DNA of 64,000 bases from CTSoil-043 sp963821235 (GTDB lineage: Bacteria > Chloroflexota > Limnocylindria > Limnocylindrales > CSP1-4). Position numbers and translations under genes: made by a program. The stretch covers positions 1,240,001 to 1,304,000 of the forward strand of contig CAWGCS010000001.1 of the NCBI GenBank assembly GCA_963821235.1. Reading direction: 5' to 3'. Of this stretch, positions 32,959 to 41,339 are shown one piece after another. The notes below the pieces were generated by a model. It did no database searches. It saw nothing but the letters and a program-made list of their open reading frames with translations, and had not been told where the DNA came from. Every line of letters begins with the position of its first letter. The first letter of the stretch is position 1.

Positions 32959-34538
32959 GCGAGCTCACGCGCCCGGCCGCCCGCCTCGAGGCCGTCCTCC
33001 GCCGCGCCGAGGACCTCGCGGGCGCCTGGGGCGCCCGGGCGCGCGCGTCGACCACGCCGGCCCGCGAGCGAGCGCTCCTCCGGCTCCTCGGCGTCAGCGG
33101 CCTCGACCGGAGCGGGGTGCCGCTCGCCTCGGCCGTCGTCGAGCAGCACGTGAACGGATCACGGGAACGCCTCGCCGGCGGTGTCGTCCTGCCGTTCGCG
33201 GTCTCCCTGCTCGAGTACGACGTCTCCCCGCAGCAGCTCGCTCTTGACGTCGCCGGCGGCGCGATCGACCTGGCCTTCGAAGGCGAGCTCCTCGCCGTGC
33301 CGGAGCGGCGCGCGGCGGCCGAGGCCGAGGCCCGCAGGGCGGCCGCTCCGGCCCTCGAGCGGATCGACGCCAACCGCGTCGCCCGCCTCGAGCTCCTCGA
33401 CCTGCTCGGCGACGCGCCCCGGCCCTGGTTCGGCCTCTCCCTGGCGACGCTGACGCTGGCGGCCGCCCCGGACGAGGCGGCTACGCTCGTGGGGCTCGGG
33501 GCCGACCTGGTCCGGATCCGCGTCCCGGCGGTGCGGGAGCTCGTCCTTCGCCTGCACGACCGGGGCCTGGAGCCAGGCTACTGGCATCCCCGGGAAGGCC
33601 ATCCCGCGGTTGCCGCGGACGATCCCGCTACCGTCCCTGCTGGCAGCCAGCGGGCGCTCGCGGTCCTCCGGCAGCGGGTCGACGAGGCCGCGGCCGAGGC
33701 GGGGCGCTACGTTCGGCTGGGGACGCTCTCGCCCGCCCTCGCCGCTCCCGAACAGGCGCTCGTCGCGGCCCTCGAGCGGATCGACGTGGTGGAGGCGGAC
33801 CCGATCGCGGAGATCGTCACCGACGGTGTCGATCCCGAACGCGCCCTGGCCGATCACGCCTTCGGGCATCGGCTCCTGCGGCGGGCTGGCGCGATCGTCC
33901 TCATCGGGCCCGGGCCGCTCATCGTGGCTCCCGACATGGTCCGGGGGATCCCCGCCGACCCCGCGACGCGCGCTGGGCGCGCGTTCGCGATGCAGGCGCT
34001 CGCCCTTGCCCTGGCGCGCGGCGACGGGATCGGCCCGGGACAGCTGGCCGCCGGGGCCCTGGTGCCGTGGCTCGCCGACGAGCGCCATCCGGCGGCCCAG
34101 GCCCTCGCCTCCGTCGCGATCCGTCGGGCGGCCTGGCCCGACGTTGCGCTCGTCTTCGAGGAGCCGGACCTGCCGGGTCGCTCGGGTGCCCGCTGGCCGT
34201 ACCTCGTCGCCCTCGCCCTCGGCGTGACGGGCCCGGCGGCCCTGGTCCTGCGCCGCGCGGCGAGCGCCGATGCGGCGACCCACGCCGAGGAGACGACGCG
34301 GGCCGCGGCCTCCCTCGCGGCCGAGATCGCCGAGTCGCCGGCGGAGATGCTCGGCCATCCCCGGATCCTGGTCCAGGCCGAGGCGATCCTCGCGGCAGCC
34401 GAGGCCACGCTGGCGGGCCTCGCGGCCGAGGGATGGTCGTCCGTGCTCGGGTCGGCGATCAGCGGGCGCGGCCTCGAGCGGCTGGGAGCTGACGCCGTCG
34501 TGGACCGCACCGAATTGTTCGACGTGCTCGCCGGCTGA
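32955..34538 (+). CDS. Divergent lysine-5,6-aminomutase alpha-subunit-like (KamD/OraE-type) protein
   Basis: This 527-residue protein matches the outline of the AdoCbl/PLP-dependent D-lysine 5,6-aminomutase alpha subunit. The N-terminal TTPARERALLRLLGVSGLD is like the family's HTT-x-x-ERTVLRLLG-x-x-G-x-D. GADLVRIRVPAVRELVLRL fits the barrel strand before the substrate region, and AGRYVRLGTLSPALAAPEQA fits the family's GRYIRL-x-x-x-x-GL-x-x-PE. Several strongly conserved core motifs of true KamD (such as FRDINM and TGEDNY) are absent, so activity is uncertain. There is no KamE cobalamin subunit beside it. GGAGG abuts the ATG, so translation probably depends on coupling. Confidence 0.6.
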   Translation: MSELTRPAARLEAVLRRAEDLAGAWGARARASTTPARERALLRLLGVSGLDRSGVPLASAVVEQHVNGSRERLAGGVVLPFAVSLLEYDVSPQQLALDVAGGAIDLAFEGELLAVPERRAAAEAEARRAAAPALERIDANRVARLELLDLLGDAPRPWFGLSLATLTLAAAPDEAATLVGLGADLVRIRVPAVRELVLRLHDRGLEPGYWHPREGHPAVAADDPATVPAGSQRALAVLRQRVDEAAAEAGRYVRLGTLSPALAAPEQALVAALERIDVVEADPIAEIVTDGVDPERALADHAFGHRLLRRAGAIVLIGPGPLIVAPDMVRGIPADPATRAGRAFAMQALALALARGDGIGPGQLAAGALVPWLADERHPAAQALASVAIRRAAWPDVALVFEEPDLPGRSGARWPYLVALALGVTGPAALVLRRAASADAATHAEETTRAAASLAAEIAESPAEMLGHPRILVQAEAILAAAEATLAGLAAEGWSSVLGSAISGRGLERLGADAVVDRTELFDVLAG

Positions 34539-34650
34539 TCGGGAGGCGACAGGGGAGGCGATCCCCCCGCACCGGCGGGACGCGGCCTGCCGCGGGCGGC
34601 GATCGGACGCCCGGGCGTCGGGACGGGCATGCCGTCCGGCCCTTCTCGGC

Positions 34651-34672
34651 CAGGGCGTGGTGCACCACCCTG
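34651..34672. promoter_or_regulatory. Palindrome upstream of the MFS gene, operator candidate
   Basis: GTGGTGCACCAC (34657-34668) is a perfect 12-base palindrome flanked by CAGG/CCTG arms. It lies 24 bases before the MFS start at 34693, inside the 154-base gap after the aminomutase-like gene. A second perfect palindrome, GACGCCCGGGCGTC (34606-34619), and a six-base-pair hairpin (34621-34637) precede it. These could be a terminator followed by an operator; no regulator gene is adjacent. Confidence 0.3.
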
Positions 34673-34692
34673 CGCCAGCAGGGAGGTTGGCG

Positions 34693-36039
34693 ATGTCGTC
34701 CATGCCCGACGCGGCTTCCGCACCCGTCGAATCGGCCGAACCCTCCGCGTACGCGCGCCCGACCCAGCGGCTCCCCTGGCGTCAGCTCGTCCAGCTCTCC
34801 CTCTACTGGTTCGGGCTCAATGCGGTCTGGGGCGGCTGGGAGATCCTGAACCAGGAGCGCGTGCCGCTCCTGGCCGGTGAGGACTTCGCCGGCCGGGCGA
34901 TGTTCCTCGTCGAGCTCCCGATGGCCCTCGTGGCCATCCTGGTCCAGCCGACGATGGGCTGCATCAGCGACTACACGATGACCCGCTGGGGACGGCGCAA
35001 GCCGTACATCCTGATCGGGGCGACGCTCGACGTCGTCTTCCTCATCGGCATCGCGACGGCGGACTCGCTGCTGGTGCTCATCGCCTTCGTCCTCCTCCTC
35101 GAGGCGAGCTCCAACTTCGCCCAGGGTCCGTTCCAGGGGTACGTCCCGGACCTGGTCCCGGAAGAGCAGGTCGGCACGGCCAGCGCCCTCGTCGGGCTCA
35201 TGTCGATCCTCGGCGTCATCTCCGGCTTCGTCTTCCTGTCGTTCGGCTACCGGCTCGGCGAGGACTTCACCGTCCCCACGATCGTCCTCGGCATCGTCGA
35301 GCTCGCCACGGCGGTCGGGACCTTCCTGTGGGTCAAGGAGGGCAGGGTGGCCACGCCGCGCGAGGGGAGGTCGTGGCGCAGGATCGCCCTGGAGGCCTGG
35401 GGGACGGACATCCTCCGCGAGCGGAGCTACGTCTGGCTCCTCGCGTCGCGGTTCTTCGTCCTCGCCGGCGGCGCCTTCGTGGCGAACCTCGCCATCCTCT
35501 GGATGGAGCGCGCGCTCGGCTTCGGCGAGTCGGAGAAGGGGACGTGGGTCGTGGCCGCCCTGGGGGCGTCCGCCGTCGCGGCGGCGATCGCCGCGCTGCC
35601 GGCCGCGCGCCTGTCGGACCGGCTGGGGCGCAAGCCGCTCATCTGGGCCGCCTGCGCGATCGGCGCGAGCGGCACCACCGTCTTCGCCCTCGCGCCGACG
35701 ATCGAGGTGGCCGTCGCCGGCATCGTCCTGGTCGGGGTGGGGAGCGGGACGTTCCTGGCCGTCGACTGGGCCCTCCTGTCGGAGCTCGTCCCGAAGGCGG
35801 CGTCAGGCCGCTACATGGGCATGAGCCAGCTCGCGACGGCGCTCCAGGCGGTGATCGCCGTCGCCGTCGGCGGGATCGTCATGGACCTGGTCGGCGGCGT
35901 CGACTTCGCGAGCGGCCCGCGGGCCGGCATCGCGACCGGCGTCCTCTTCTATGCGATCGGCGCGCTCCTGCTCTGGCCGGTGGTGGAGCCGCGCCGGCGG
36001 CGGCCGACCCGACCGGGCCCGCCGACCGCGATCGGCTAG
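34693..36039 (+). CDS. MFS transporter, SLC45/sucrose-symporter-like
   Basis: This 448-residue protein has about twelve membrane helices. LPWRQLVQLSLYWFGLNAVW near the start and DYTMTRWGRRKPYILIGA (loop 2-3, from about residue 94) are typical of the glycoside-pentoside-hexuronide/SLC45 branch of the major facilitator superfamily, whose members import disaccharides with protons. A second loop, DRLGRKPLIW, marks the pseudo-repeat. GGGAGG lies six bases before the ATG. It stands alone between the aminomutase-like gene and a convergent hypothetical gene. The substrate is likely a di- or oligosaccharide but cannot be named. Confidence 0.82.
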   Translation: MSSMPDAASAPVESAEPSAYARPTQRLPWRQLVQLSLYWFGLNAVWGGWEILNQERVPLLAGEDFAGRAMFLVELPMALVAILVQPTMGCISDYTMTRWGRRKPYILIGATLDVVFLIGIATADSLLVLIAFVLLLEASSNFAQGPFQGYVPDLVPEEQVGTASALVGLMSILGVISGFVFLSFGYRLGEDFTVPTIVLGIVELATAVGTFLWVKEGRVATPREGRSWRRIALEAWGTDILRERSYVWLLASRFFVLAGGAFVANLAILWMERALGFGESEKGTWVVAALGASAVAAAIAALPAARLSDRLGRKPLIWAACAIGASGTTVFALAPTIEVAVAGIVLVGVGSGTFLAVDWALLSELVPKAASGRYMGMSQLATALQAVIAVAVGGIVMDLVGGVDFASGPRAGIATGVLFYAIGALLLWPVVEPRRRRPTRPGPPTAIG

Positions 36040-36050
36040 AGGGAGGGCAG

Positions 36051-36575
36051 TCAGGCGGCGCCGGGCCCGGCCCGACGCGCCTCCGCGACGCCGCGAAGGG
36101 CGTCGCGGAGCTTCCCGATCCACTCCGCCTCGTGCTCGCCGACGAGCTTCACGCACCAGGCGAGCGCGTCGCTCCGGCTGCGGGCCACGCCGGCCTCCAC
36201 GAGGGTGTCGAGGACGCGCCGCTCTGGCTGGCGAAGGCGGGTCATGACGGGGATGCTGGCTGTCGTGAACAGGGACGTCTCGTCGCCGATCCGCACGCCC
36301 CAGGAGACGATTCGGCGGAAGCGGTGCTGGGCGTCCTCCGCGACCCGCATCCGCTCCTCCCGGGTCTCCTCGCGGAACCGCTCGACGCGACTCGTCCGGG
36401 CAGCAGCGCGGGCGGCGTCCGTGGCGTCGGCGCCGAGGTCGGGGACGGCCAGCTCGCCGATCACGAGGATCTCCTCGCGATCGACCGAGACATCAGGTGC
36501 GCCGCTGAACCAGGCATCGGGAAGGCGGCCGGCGAACCAGCCGCGAAGCTCGTCCGGGGTGAGGTGGTGGCCCAT
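36051..36575 (-). CDS. Conserved hypothetical protein with RHH-like C-terminal region
   Basis: I do not recognise a named family for this 174-residue protein. The first 120 residues look like a small alpha/beta domain (DAWFSGAPDVSVDREEILVI through IVSWGVRIGDETSLFT). The C-terminus, RVLDTLVEAGVARSRSDALAWCV, resembles a ribbon-helix-helix-type DNA-binding or dimer segment, followed by a charged helix. GGGAG precedes the ATG, and the best promoter match in the window lies 33 bases upstream. It may be a regulator; there is no adjacent partner apart from the convergent MFS gene. Confidence 0.68.
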   Translation of the reverse strand: MGHHLTPDELRGWFAGRLPDAWFSGAPDVSVDREEILVIGELAVPDLGADATDAARAAARTSRVERFREETREERMRVAEDAQHRFRRIVSWGVRIGDETSLFTTASIPVMTRLRQPERRVLDTLVEAGVARSRSDALAWCVKLVGEHEAEWIGKLRDALRGVAEARRAGPGAA

Positions 36576-36607
36576 CAGGTTGCTCCCAGCGAAGGTGTCG
36601 CAGGGAG

Positions 36608-36636
36608 ATTACATCATTACGCAGTAGCGCGTGCAA
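36608..36636 (-). promoter_or_regulatory. Candidate sigma-70-type promoter
   Basis: On the minus strand TTGCAC (36636-36631) and TGTAAT (36613-36608) are separated by exactly 17 bases in a locally AT-richer patch. Transcription would start about 25 bases before the ATG of the hypothetical gene at 36575. The -10 box matches the consensus at five of six positions. Confidence 0.5.
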
Positions 36637-36768
36637 GCATACAGGTCACCCTCGCGCTCCCGTCGGCCACTGCCGGGCTCGCCGGGATCGGGCGACGGGA
36701 TCGTGCGGCGGGCGGCGGCCCGGCATGGCACGATCGACCCGCTCAAGCTCGCGGAGGTGTGACCGAAG

Positions 36769-37686
36769 GTGCGCACGATCCTGCTCTGGATGGCCCGCAA
36801 CCCCTGGCTCAAGGAGCGGCTGCCGCGGATGCGCTTCGTCCGCAAGGCCGTGCGCCGGTTCATGCCGGGGGAGGACGCCGACGAGGCCTTCGCCGCCGCA
36901 AGGGGGCTCGCCGCCGCCGGCCAGGGGATCCTCTTCACCCGTCTCGGCGAGAACCTGGTGACGATCGACGAAGCCGACGAGGTCGCCGCCCACTATCACG
37001 CCATCCTCGATCGCAACGCCGGGCTGGACCGCCCGATCGAGCTGTCCGTCAAGCCGACCCAGCTCGGCCTCGACATCGACGAGGCGGCCTGCCTCCGCCA
37101 CCTCGCCGGGCTCGCCGCGAGGGCCGACGTCACCGGCACCTGGCTGTGGCTGGACATGGAGTCGTCGGCCTACGTGGAGCGGACGCTCGTCCTCTACGAG
37201 CGGCTCCGTGAGGAGCACCACAACGTCGGGATCTGCCTCCAGGCGTACCTCCGACGGACGCCGGCCGACCTGCGACGGCTGCTCCCCCTCCAGCCGGCCG
37301 TCCGACTCGTGAAGGGTGCCTACGACGAGCCGTCCGCGATCGCCTGGCGGACGCGCCCCGAGGTGGACGGCGCGTTCCAGGCAGCGGCCCTCGTCCTTGC
37401 TGACGCCGTGCGCGACGGCCGGGCACGGCTGGCGCTCGGGACGCACGACGGGCCGCTCGTGGAGCGGATCGCCGCCTTCGCCGAGGCAGCCGGGCTGCCC
37501 CGCGAGCGGCTCGAGGTCCACATGCTCTTCGGGATCCGCACGGCCGAGCTGCGCCGGCTCCAGCAGGCCGGCTTCACGCCGTCCACGCTCATCGCCTACG
37601 GGAAGCACTGGTATCCGTGGTACATGCGCCGGCTCGCGGAGCGGCCGGCGAACGTCGCCTTCGCCCTCCGCCAGCTCCTGCCGTAG
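36769..37686 (+). CDS. Proline dehydrogenase (monofunctional PRODH)
   Basis: This 305-residue FAD-dependent enzyme oxidises proline to pyrroline-5-carboxylate. It has the TIM-barrel outline of bacterial PRODH, with IELSVKPTQLGLDID (about 85-99), LWLDMESSAYVERTL, VRLVKGAYDEP (about 178-188) and ALGTHDGPLVERI. The family-ending YPWYMRRLAERPANV provides the substrate-carboxylate arginines. GTG at 36769 has GGAGGT about ten bases upstream. The usual partner, P5C dehydrogenase, is not in the window. The length matches single-domain enzymes from Deinococcus and Thermus (about 300). Confidence 0.88.
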   Translation: MRTILLWMARNPWLKERLPRMRFVRKAVRRFMPGEDADEAFAAARGLAAAGQGILFTRLGENLVTIDEADEVAAHYHAILDRNAGLDRPIELSVKPTQLGLDIDEAACLRHLAGLAARADVTGTWLWLDMESSAYVERTLVLYERLREEHHNVGICLQAYLRRTPADLRRLLPLQPAVRLVKGAYDEPSAIAWRTRPEVDGAFQAAALVLADAVRDGRARLALGTHDGPLVERIAAFAEAAGLPRERLEVHMLFGIRTAELRRLQQAGFTPSTLIAYGKHWYPWYMRRLAERPANVAFALRQLLP

Positions 37687-37731
37687 GCGGGCAACGCCGG
37701 CCGTCGGCAGGCGCGGGCACGGGTCGGGCCG

Positions 37732-38802
37732 CTACGGCGGCGGCGTGTCGCTCGGATCGGGGACGGGGGTGGGCTCCGGCGTCGGCAGCTCCGGGGTGGG
37801 CGTCGGGTCGGGGGTCGGCGTCGGCGGCGCCGTCGGCTCGACCGTGGGCTCCGGGGTGGGCGTCGGGATCGCGGTCGGCGTGGGCGTCGGGATCGCCGTC
37901 GGCCGGGGCGTCGGCAGTGGGCGGGGGGTCGGTCGGGTCGTCGGGTCCGCGGTGGGCGTCGGGCCTGGCGTCGGTGGGAGCGACGGCCCGCTCGAGGGCG
38001 GCGTCGGGCTCGCGACGAGCGGGGGGCTCCCCACGACGGGGGTCGGGCCGCCGGCCGGGCGCGGCGTCGTGCGCGGTCCGGTCCAGCCGGGCGCTCCGAC
38101 GGGTGGGCCGCCGGTCGGCTCGCCGGGTCCAGCGATCTCCGGCGTGGGCACGGCCGCGCTGACGCTCGGAGCGGGCGTGGTGACCGGAGTGCCGGATGGC
38201 GGTCCGCTGGCAGCCTCGGCGGAGCTCGACAGCGGGGTCGTCGAGAGCGGCGACGGGCGCGCCGGCGACGCGGCGAAGGCGGCCATCGCCAGCGCGGCCA
38301 CCACGACCCACGTGGCGGTGGCGGCGACCCCGACGCGCCGTGCCCGGCCCTTCGGAGGGTCCGGAGGACGGTCGAGAGGAGGCTCTGCCGGCCGGGCACT
38401 CGGGTCCGACCGTGGGGCCGCCGCCAGGGCGGCCCCACCGGGGGACGAGGTGGTGGTCCGGCCGCGGGCAGCATGGCGGGGATCAGGCGATGGCTGCGCA
38501 CCCGCGCGCAGGTCGGCGTAGGGGTCGACGGGGACGGTGGGCGCGGGGCCGGCGGCCGGCGCGACCACGATCCGCGGCCGCACGGGCGTGTCGGCCAGGC
38601 GGAACGGCGCGCACTCGAGGCAGGCGCGCTCGACGAGGTTCCAGCAGTCGGGGCAGCAGGTTGCGCCGCACGCCGGACAGGCGCGGAAGAGGTCGCGCCC
38701 GGGCGCGAACGACTCGCGGTCGCGCCCGCATCGCTCGCAGTACTGGCTGGCCGAATCCACCGTGCGCTCCGAACGGGCGCCATCCCCCGGCGGGCGCGCC
38801 AC
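37732..38802 (-). CDS. Zinc-ribbon membrane protein with Pro/Thr-rich outer tail
   Basis: This 356-residue protein has a cysteine-rich N-terminus (C22, C25, C42, C45, C49, C50, C53, C61, C64) that forms one or two zinc ribbons in the cytoplasm. A Pro/Arg-rich spacer and a single membrane helix (about 155-177) follow, then an outer tail of about 180 residues made of Pro-Thr-Pro repeats (PTPRPLPTPRPT and similar). The tail is coding low-complexity DNA and may vary in length. No enzymatic domain is present. It may span the wall or carry glycosylation. It lies between, and unlinked to, proline dehydrogenase and an RNA helicase. Confidence 0.68.
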   Translation of the reverse strand: MARPPGDGARSERTVDSASQYCERCGRDRESFAPGRDLFRACPACGATCCPDCWNLVERACLECAPFRLADTPVRPRIVVAPAAGPAPTVPVDPYADLRAGAQPSPDPRHAARGRTTTSSPGGAALAAAPRSDPSARPAEPPLDRPPDPPKGRARRVGVAATATWVVVAALAMAAFAASPARPSPLSTTPLSSSAEAASGPPSGTPVTTPAPSVSAAVPTPEIAGPGEPTGGPPVGAPGWTGPRTTPRPAGGPTPVVGSPPLVASPTPPSSGPSLPPTPGPTPTADPTTRPTPRPLPTPRPTAIPTPTPTAIPTPTPEPTVEPTAPPTPTPDPTPTPELPTPEPTPVPDPSDTPPP

Positions 38803-38951
38803 GTCCCGACGATAGCCCGACTCGGGCCGCCCGAAGCACGCCGGAGGTACCCTCGTGGCCGATGCATTGGTTCCCCTTCGGTGCCGGCCGACACCGGCGG
38901 GCCCGTGGACCGCCGGCGCGAGGTCAAGGCGGCGCCGAGTACGCTGCGCGA

Positions 38952-40685
38952 GTGACCGAAGCCAACCCCGACGCGTTCGCCGCCCTCGGGCTCGCCAGCG
39001 CCTTCGTCGAGACCCTCGTCGGGCTCGGCTACGAGGAGCCCACGCCCGTCCAGGTCGCCGCGATCCCGCCGCTCCTCGAGGGGCGCGACCTGCTCGCCGA
39101 GGCGCCCACCGGTACCGGCAAGACGGCCGCCTTCGCCTTGCCGATCCTCCAGCGTCTCGCCGCCGGCGGCCTCGGCCGGGCGGCCGAAGGGACGGCCCTC
39201 GCGCTGGTGCTGGTGCCCACCCGCGAGCTGGCGATGCAGGTCGCCGAGGCGGTCCACCGCTACGGCCGCGGGGTCGGTGCCCGCGTCCTCCCGGTCTACG
39301 GTGGCCAGCCGATCGGGCAGCAGCTGCGTGGGCTGCGGCGGGGGCTCGACGTCGTCGTGGCCACGCCGGGCCGCGCGGTCGACCACCTCAACCGGGGCAG
39401 CCTGAAGCTCGATGCCGTGGAGGCCGTGATCCTCGACGAGGCGGATGAGATGCTCGACATGGGCTTCGCCGAGGAGCTCGACGCCATCCTGTCGGCGACG
39501 CCGGCGGGACGCCAGACGGCCCTCTTCTCGGCCACGATCTCGCCGACGATCGCCCGCGTGGCGGCGCGCCACCTCCGCGATCCGATCCGCGTGTCGGTCC
39601 GGCGCGAGGAGCCCGCGGCAGAGGCACCGGCCCGCCTCCGGCAGCTCGCCTACGTCGTTCGGCGGCCGGACAAGCTCGCCGCCCTTGGGCAAATCCTCGA
39701 CGTCGAGGATCCCTCGGCCGCCCTCGTCTTCGGCCGGACCCGGGGCGAGGTGGACGATCTCGCGGAGGCCCTCAGCGGCCGCGGGCACGATGCCGCGGCG
39801 CTGCACGGGGGAATGTCCCAGGAGCAGCGCGACCGGGTGATGGGCCGCTTCCGCGATGGTTCCCTGGACGTGCTCGTCGCGACCGACGTCGCAGCGCGCG
39901 GCCTCGACATCGAGCACGTCTCGCACGTCGTCAACTTCGACGTCCCGTCCTCGCCCGACGCCTACGTGCACCGGATCGGGCGCACGGGGCGGGCCGGCCG
40001 CGAGGGGACCGCCATCACCCTGGTCGAGCCCCGCGAGCACCGGCTCCTCGTCAACATCGAGGCCGCCATGAAGACGCGCCTCGAGCGGGCCGCGATCCCG
40101 ACGGTCGCCGACCTGCGCGAGCGCCGGCTGGAGCTCCTGCGGGCTGGCATCCGGGAGCGTGTCGACGAGGGCGACCTGGAGCGCTACCGGGCGGTGCTCG
40201 ACCCGCTGGCCGGAGAGCACGATGTCGCGGCGATCGCCCTCGGCGCGATCGCCCTCCTCGATGCGGCCGAGGCCCGCGACGACACGGAGGCGGAGATCGC
40301 GCCGGCGTTCCTGCCGCCGGACCGGCCACCGCGGCCGGCCGGCCCGTCGCGCCCGGTCCGCTTCGGGGTCGGGGAGCGCCCGGCCAGGCCTCCCGAAGGT
40401 CCGGCTCGGCGCGAGGTGCGGCCAGGCCTCCCCGCCGGCGAGTCGTGGGTGCGCCTCTTCGTGGGCGGTGGGCGGCGCGCCGGGATCCGACCGGCCGACC
40501 TCGTCGGGGCGATCACCGCCGAGGCGGGGGTCCCGGGATCCGCCATCGGGGCGATCCAGATCGCCGACAGCTTCTCCCTCGTGGACGTCTCCGGCGCGGT
40601 CGTCGACCAGGTCATCCGCGCCCTCCGCGGTGCCACGATCCGCGGTCGCACCCTGGCCGTGCGCCTCGACCGGGACTTCCGCTAG
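38952..40685 (+). CDS. deaD: DEAD-box RNA helicase with DbpA-type RNA-binding domain
   Basis: This 577-residue ATP-dependent RNA helicase has all the family motifs: Q motif GYEEPTPVQ, Walker A APTGTGKT, PTRELAMQV, ILDEADEMLDMGF (DEAD), FSATIS (SAT), FGRTRGEVDDL, TDVAARGLDIE and HRIGRTGRAGREG. The C-terminal 80 residues (SWVRLFVGGGRRAGIRPADL onward) form a DbpA RNA-binding domain (PF03880), as in DeaD/CsdA. It acts in ribosome assembly and RNA decay, often in the cold. GTG 38952 begins just before the Q-motif domain; ATG 38862 with GGAGGT upstream would add 30 low-complexity residues. A double hairpin follows the stop. Confidence 0.9.
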   Translation: MTEANPDAFAALGLASAFVETLVGLGYEEPTPVQVAAIPPLLEGRDLLAEAPTGTGKTAAFALPILQRLAAGGLGRAAEGTALALVLVPTRELAMQVAEAVHRYGRGVGARVLPVYGGQPIGQQLRGLRRGLDVVVATPGRAVDHLNRGSLKLDAVEAVILDEADEMLDMGFAEELDAILSATPAGRQTALFSATISPTIARVAARHLRDPIRVSVRREEPAAEAPARLRQLAYVVRRPDKLAALGQILDVEDPSAALVFGRTRGEVDDLAEALSGRGHDAAALHGGMSQEQRDRVMGRFRDGSLDVLVATDVAARGLDIEHVSHVVNFDVPSSPDAYVHRIGRTGRAGREGTAITLVEPREHRLLVNIEAAMKTRLERAAIPTVADLRERRLELLRAGIRERVDEGDLERYRAVLDPLAGEHDVAAIALGAIALLDAAEARDDTEAEIAPAFLPPDRPPRPAGPSRPVRFGVGERPARPPEGPARREVRPGLPAGESWVRLFVGGGRRAGIRPADLVGAITAEAGVPGSAIGAIQIADSFSLVDVSGAVVDQVIRALRGATIRGRTLAVRLDRDFR

Positions 40686-40699
40686 GCGCGGTCGCTCGG

Positions 40700-40739
40700 C
40701 CGGAGCCCTGCGCTCCGGTACGCGGACCTCGATCCGCGT
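40700..40739 (+). terminator. Double hairpin after the RNA helicase gene
   Basis: Two stems follow the stop at 40685. The first is CCGGAG/CTCCGG with a 7-base loop (40700-40718); the second is ACGCGGA/TCCGCGT with a 6-base loop (40720-40739). They are followed by TCTGTGGTTC, a weakly T-rich stretch, consistent with an intrinsic terminator. Confidence 0.5.
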
Positions 40740-40797
40740 TCTGTGGTTCACTCCGGCCCAGCGCCGGGCCAGGCCCGGGGCATGGCAGGGGGCGACG

Positions 40798-41214
40798 ATG
40801 GGCGGCGAAACGAACGGCAGCGGCACGCGGGCGGACCCGTGGCACCTCCGGACGGCCAGCGGTGGCGCGGAATACGAGATGTGGCGCGACGAGGCGGCGG
40901 ATCCGCCGGCCCTCGTCTGCCAGGTCGGGACGACCCAGCTCCGCTACCACCTGCGCTGCATTGAGGATCTCGCGGCCATGCTCCGCGAGCACGGCGACTG
41001 GATGCCGCTGGGGGCGGCCGACGAGCGGAAGGTGGCGCCCGAGGGGAGCGTGGAGGCCTGGGGCCGCTCGCCGGCGAACCCCGTCGGGGGCTGGTACGGC
41101 CTGCGCAAGGGCTACCGCGGGCGGTTCGGGATGTACGTGCCGCCGTTGCTGGAGGCGCTCGGCCTGGCCGAGCTGGAGCACCTCCCGAAGAACAACCGGG
41201 TCCGGGCCAGGTAG
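40798..41214 (+). CDS. Conserved small protein (DUF6855-like)
   Basis: This 138-residue protein is highly patterned: ADPWHLRTASGGAEYEMWRD, LVCQVGTTQLRYHLRCIEDL, HGDWMPLGAADE, VEAWGRSPANPVGGWYGLRK and GRFGMYVPPLLEALGLAELEH. I believe it belongs to a widespread uncharacterised family (DUF6855), but the number is from memory. AGGGGG lies about six bases before the ATG. Many aromatic and charged conserved positions suggest a ligand- or nucleic-acid-binding role. Its position after the helicase terminator implies its own transcript. Confidence 0.72.
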   Translation: MGGETNGSGTRADPWHLRTASGGAEYEMWRDEAADPPALVCQVGTTQLRYHLRCIEDLAAMLREHGDWMPLGAADERKVAPEGSVEAWGRSPANPVGGWYGLRKGYRGRFGMYVPPLLEALGLAELEHLPKNNRVRAR

Positions 41215-41339
41215 GGCGACCTCGCCCGGGACTCGCTGCCTACCAGATGCGGAGCTGGCCCGTCCGGCGCAGAACCCCGTCCTCGCCACCGTGCCCGATG
41301 CGGGACGAGCGGGCGACCGGATCGCTCAAGGTGGGGCCG

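Noticed and set aside
37596..40826. Very long minus-strand open frame (about 1076 codons) over the zinc-ribbon protein and RNA helicase genes
   Set aside because: It is antisense to a clear DEAD-box helicase with every motif intact. Long antisense frames are expected when codon third positions are nearly all G or C, and its translation is Arg/Pro/Gly-rich with no family motif.
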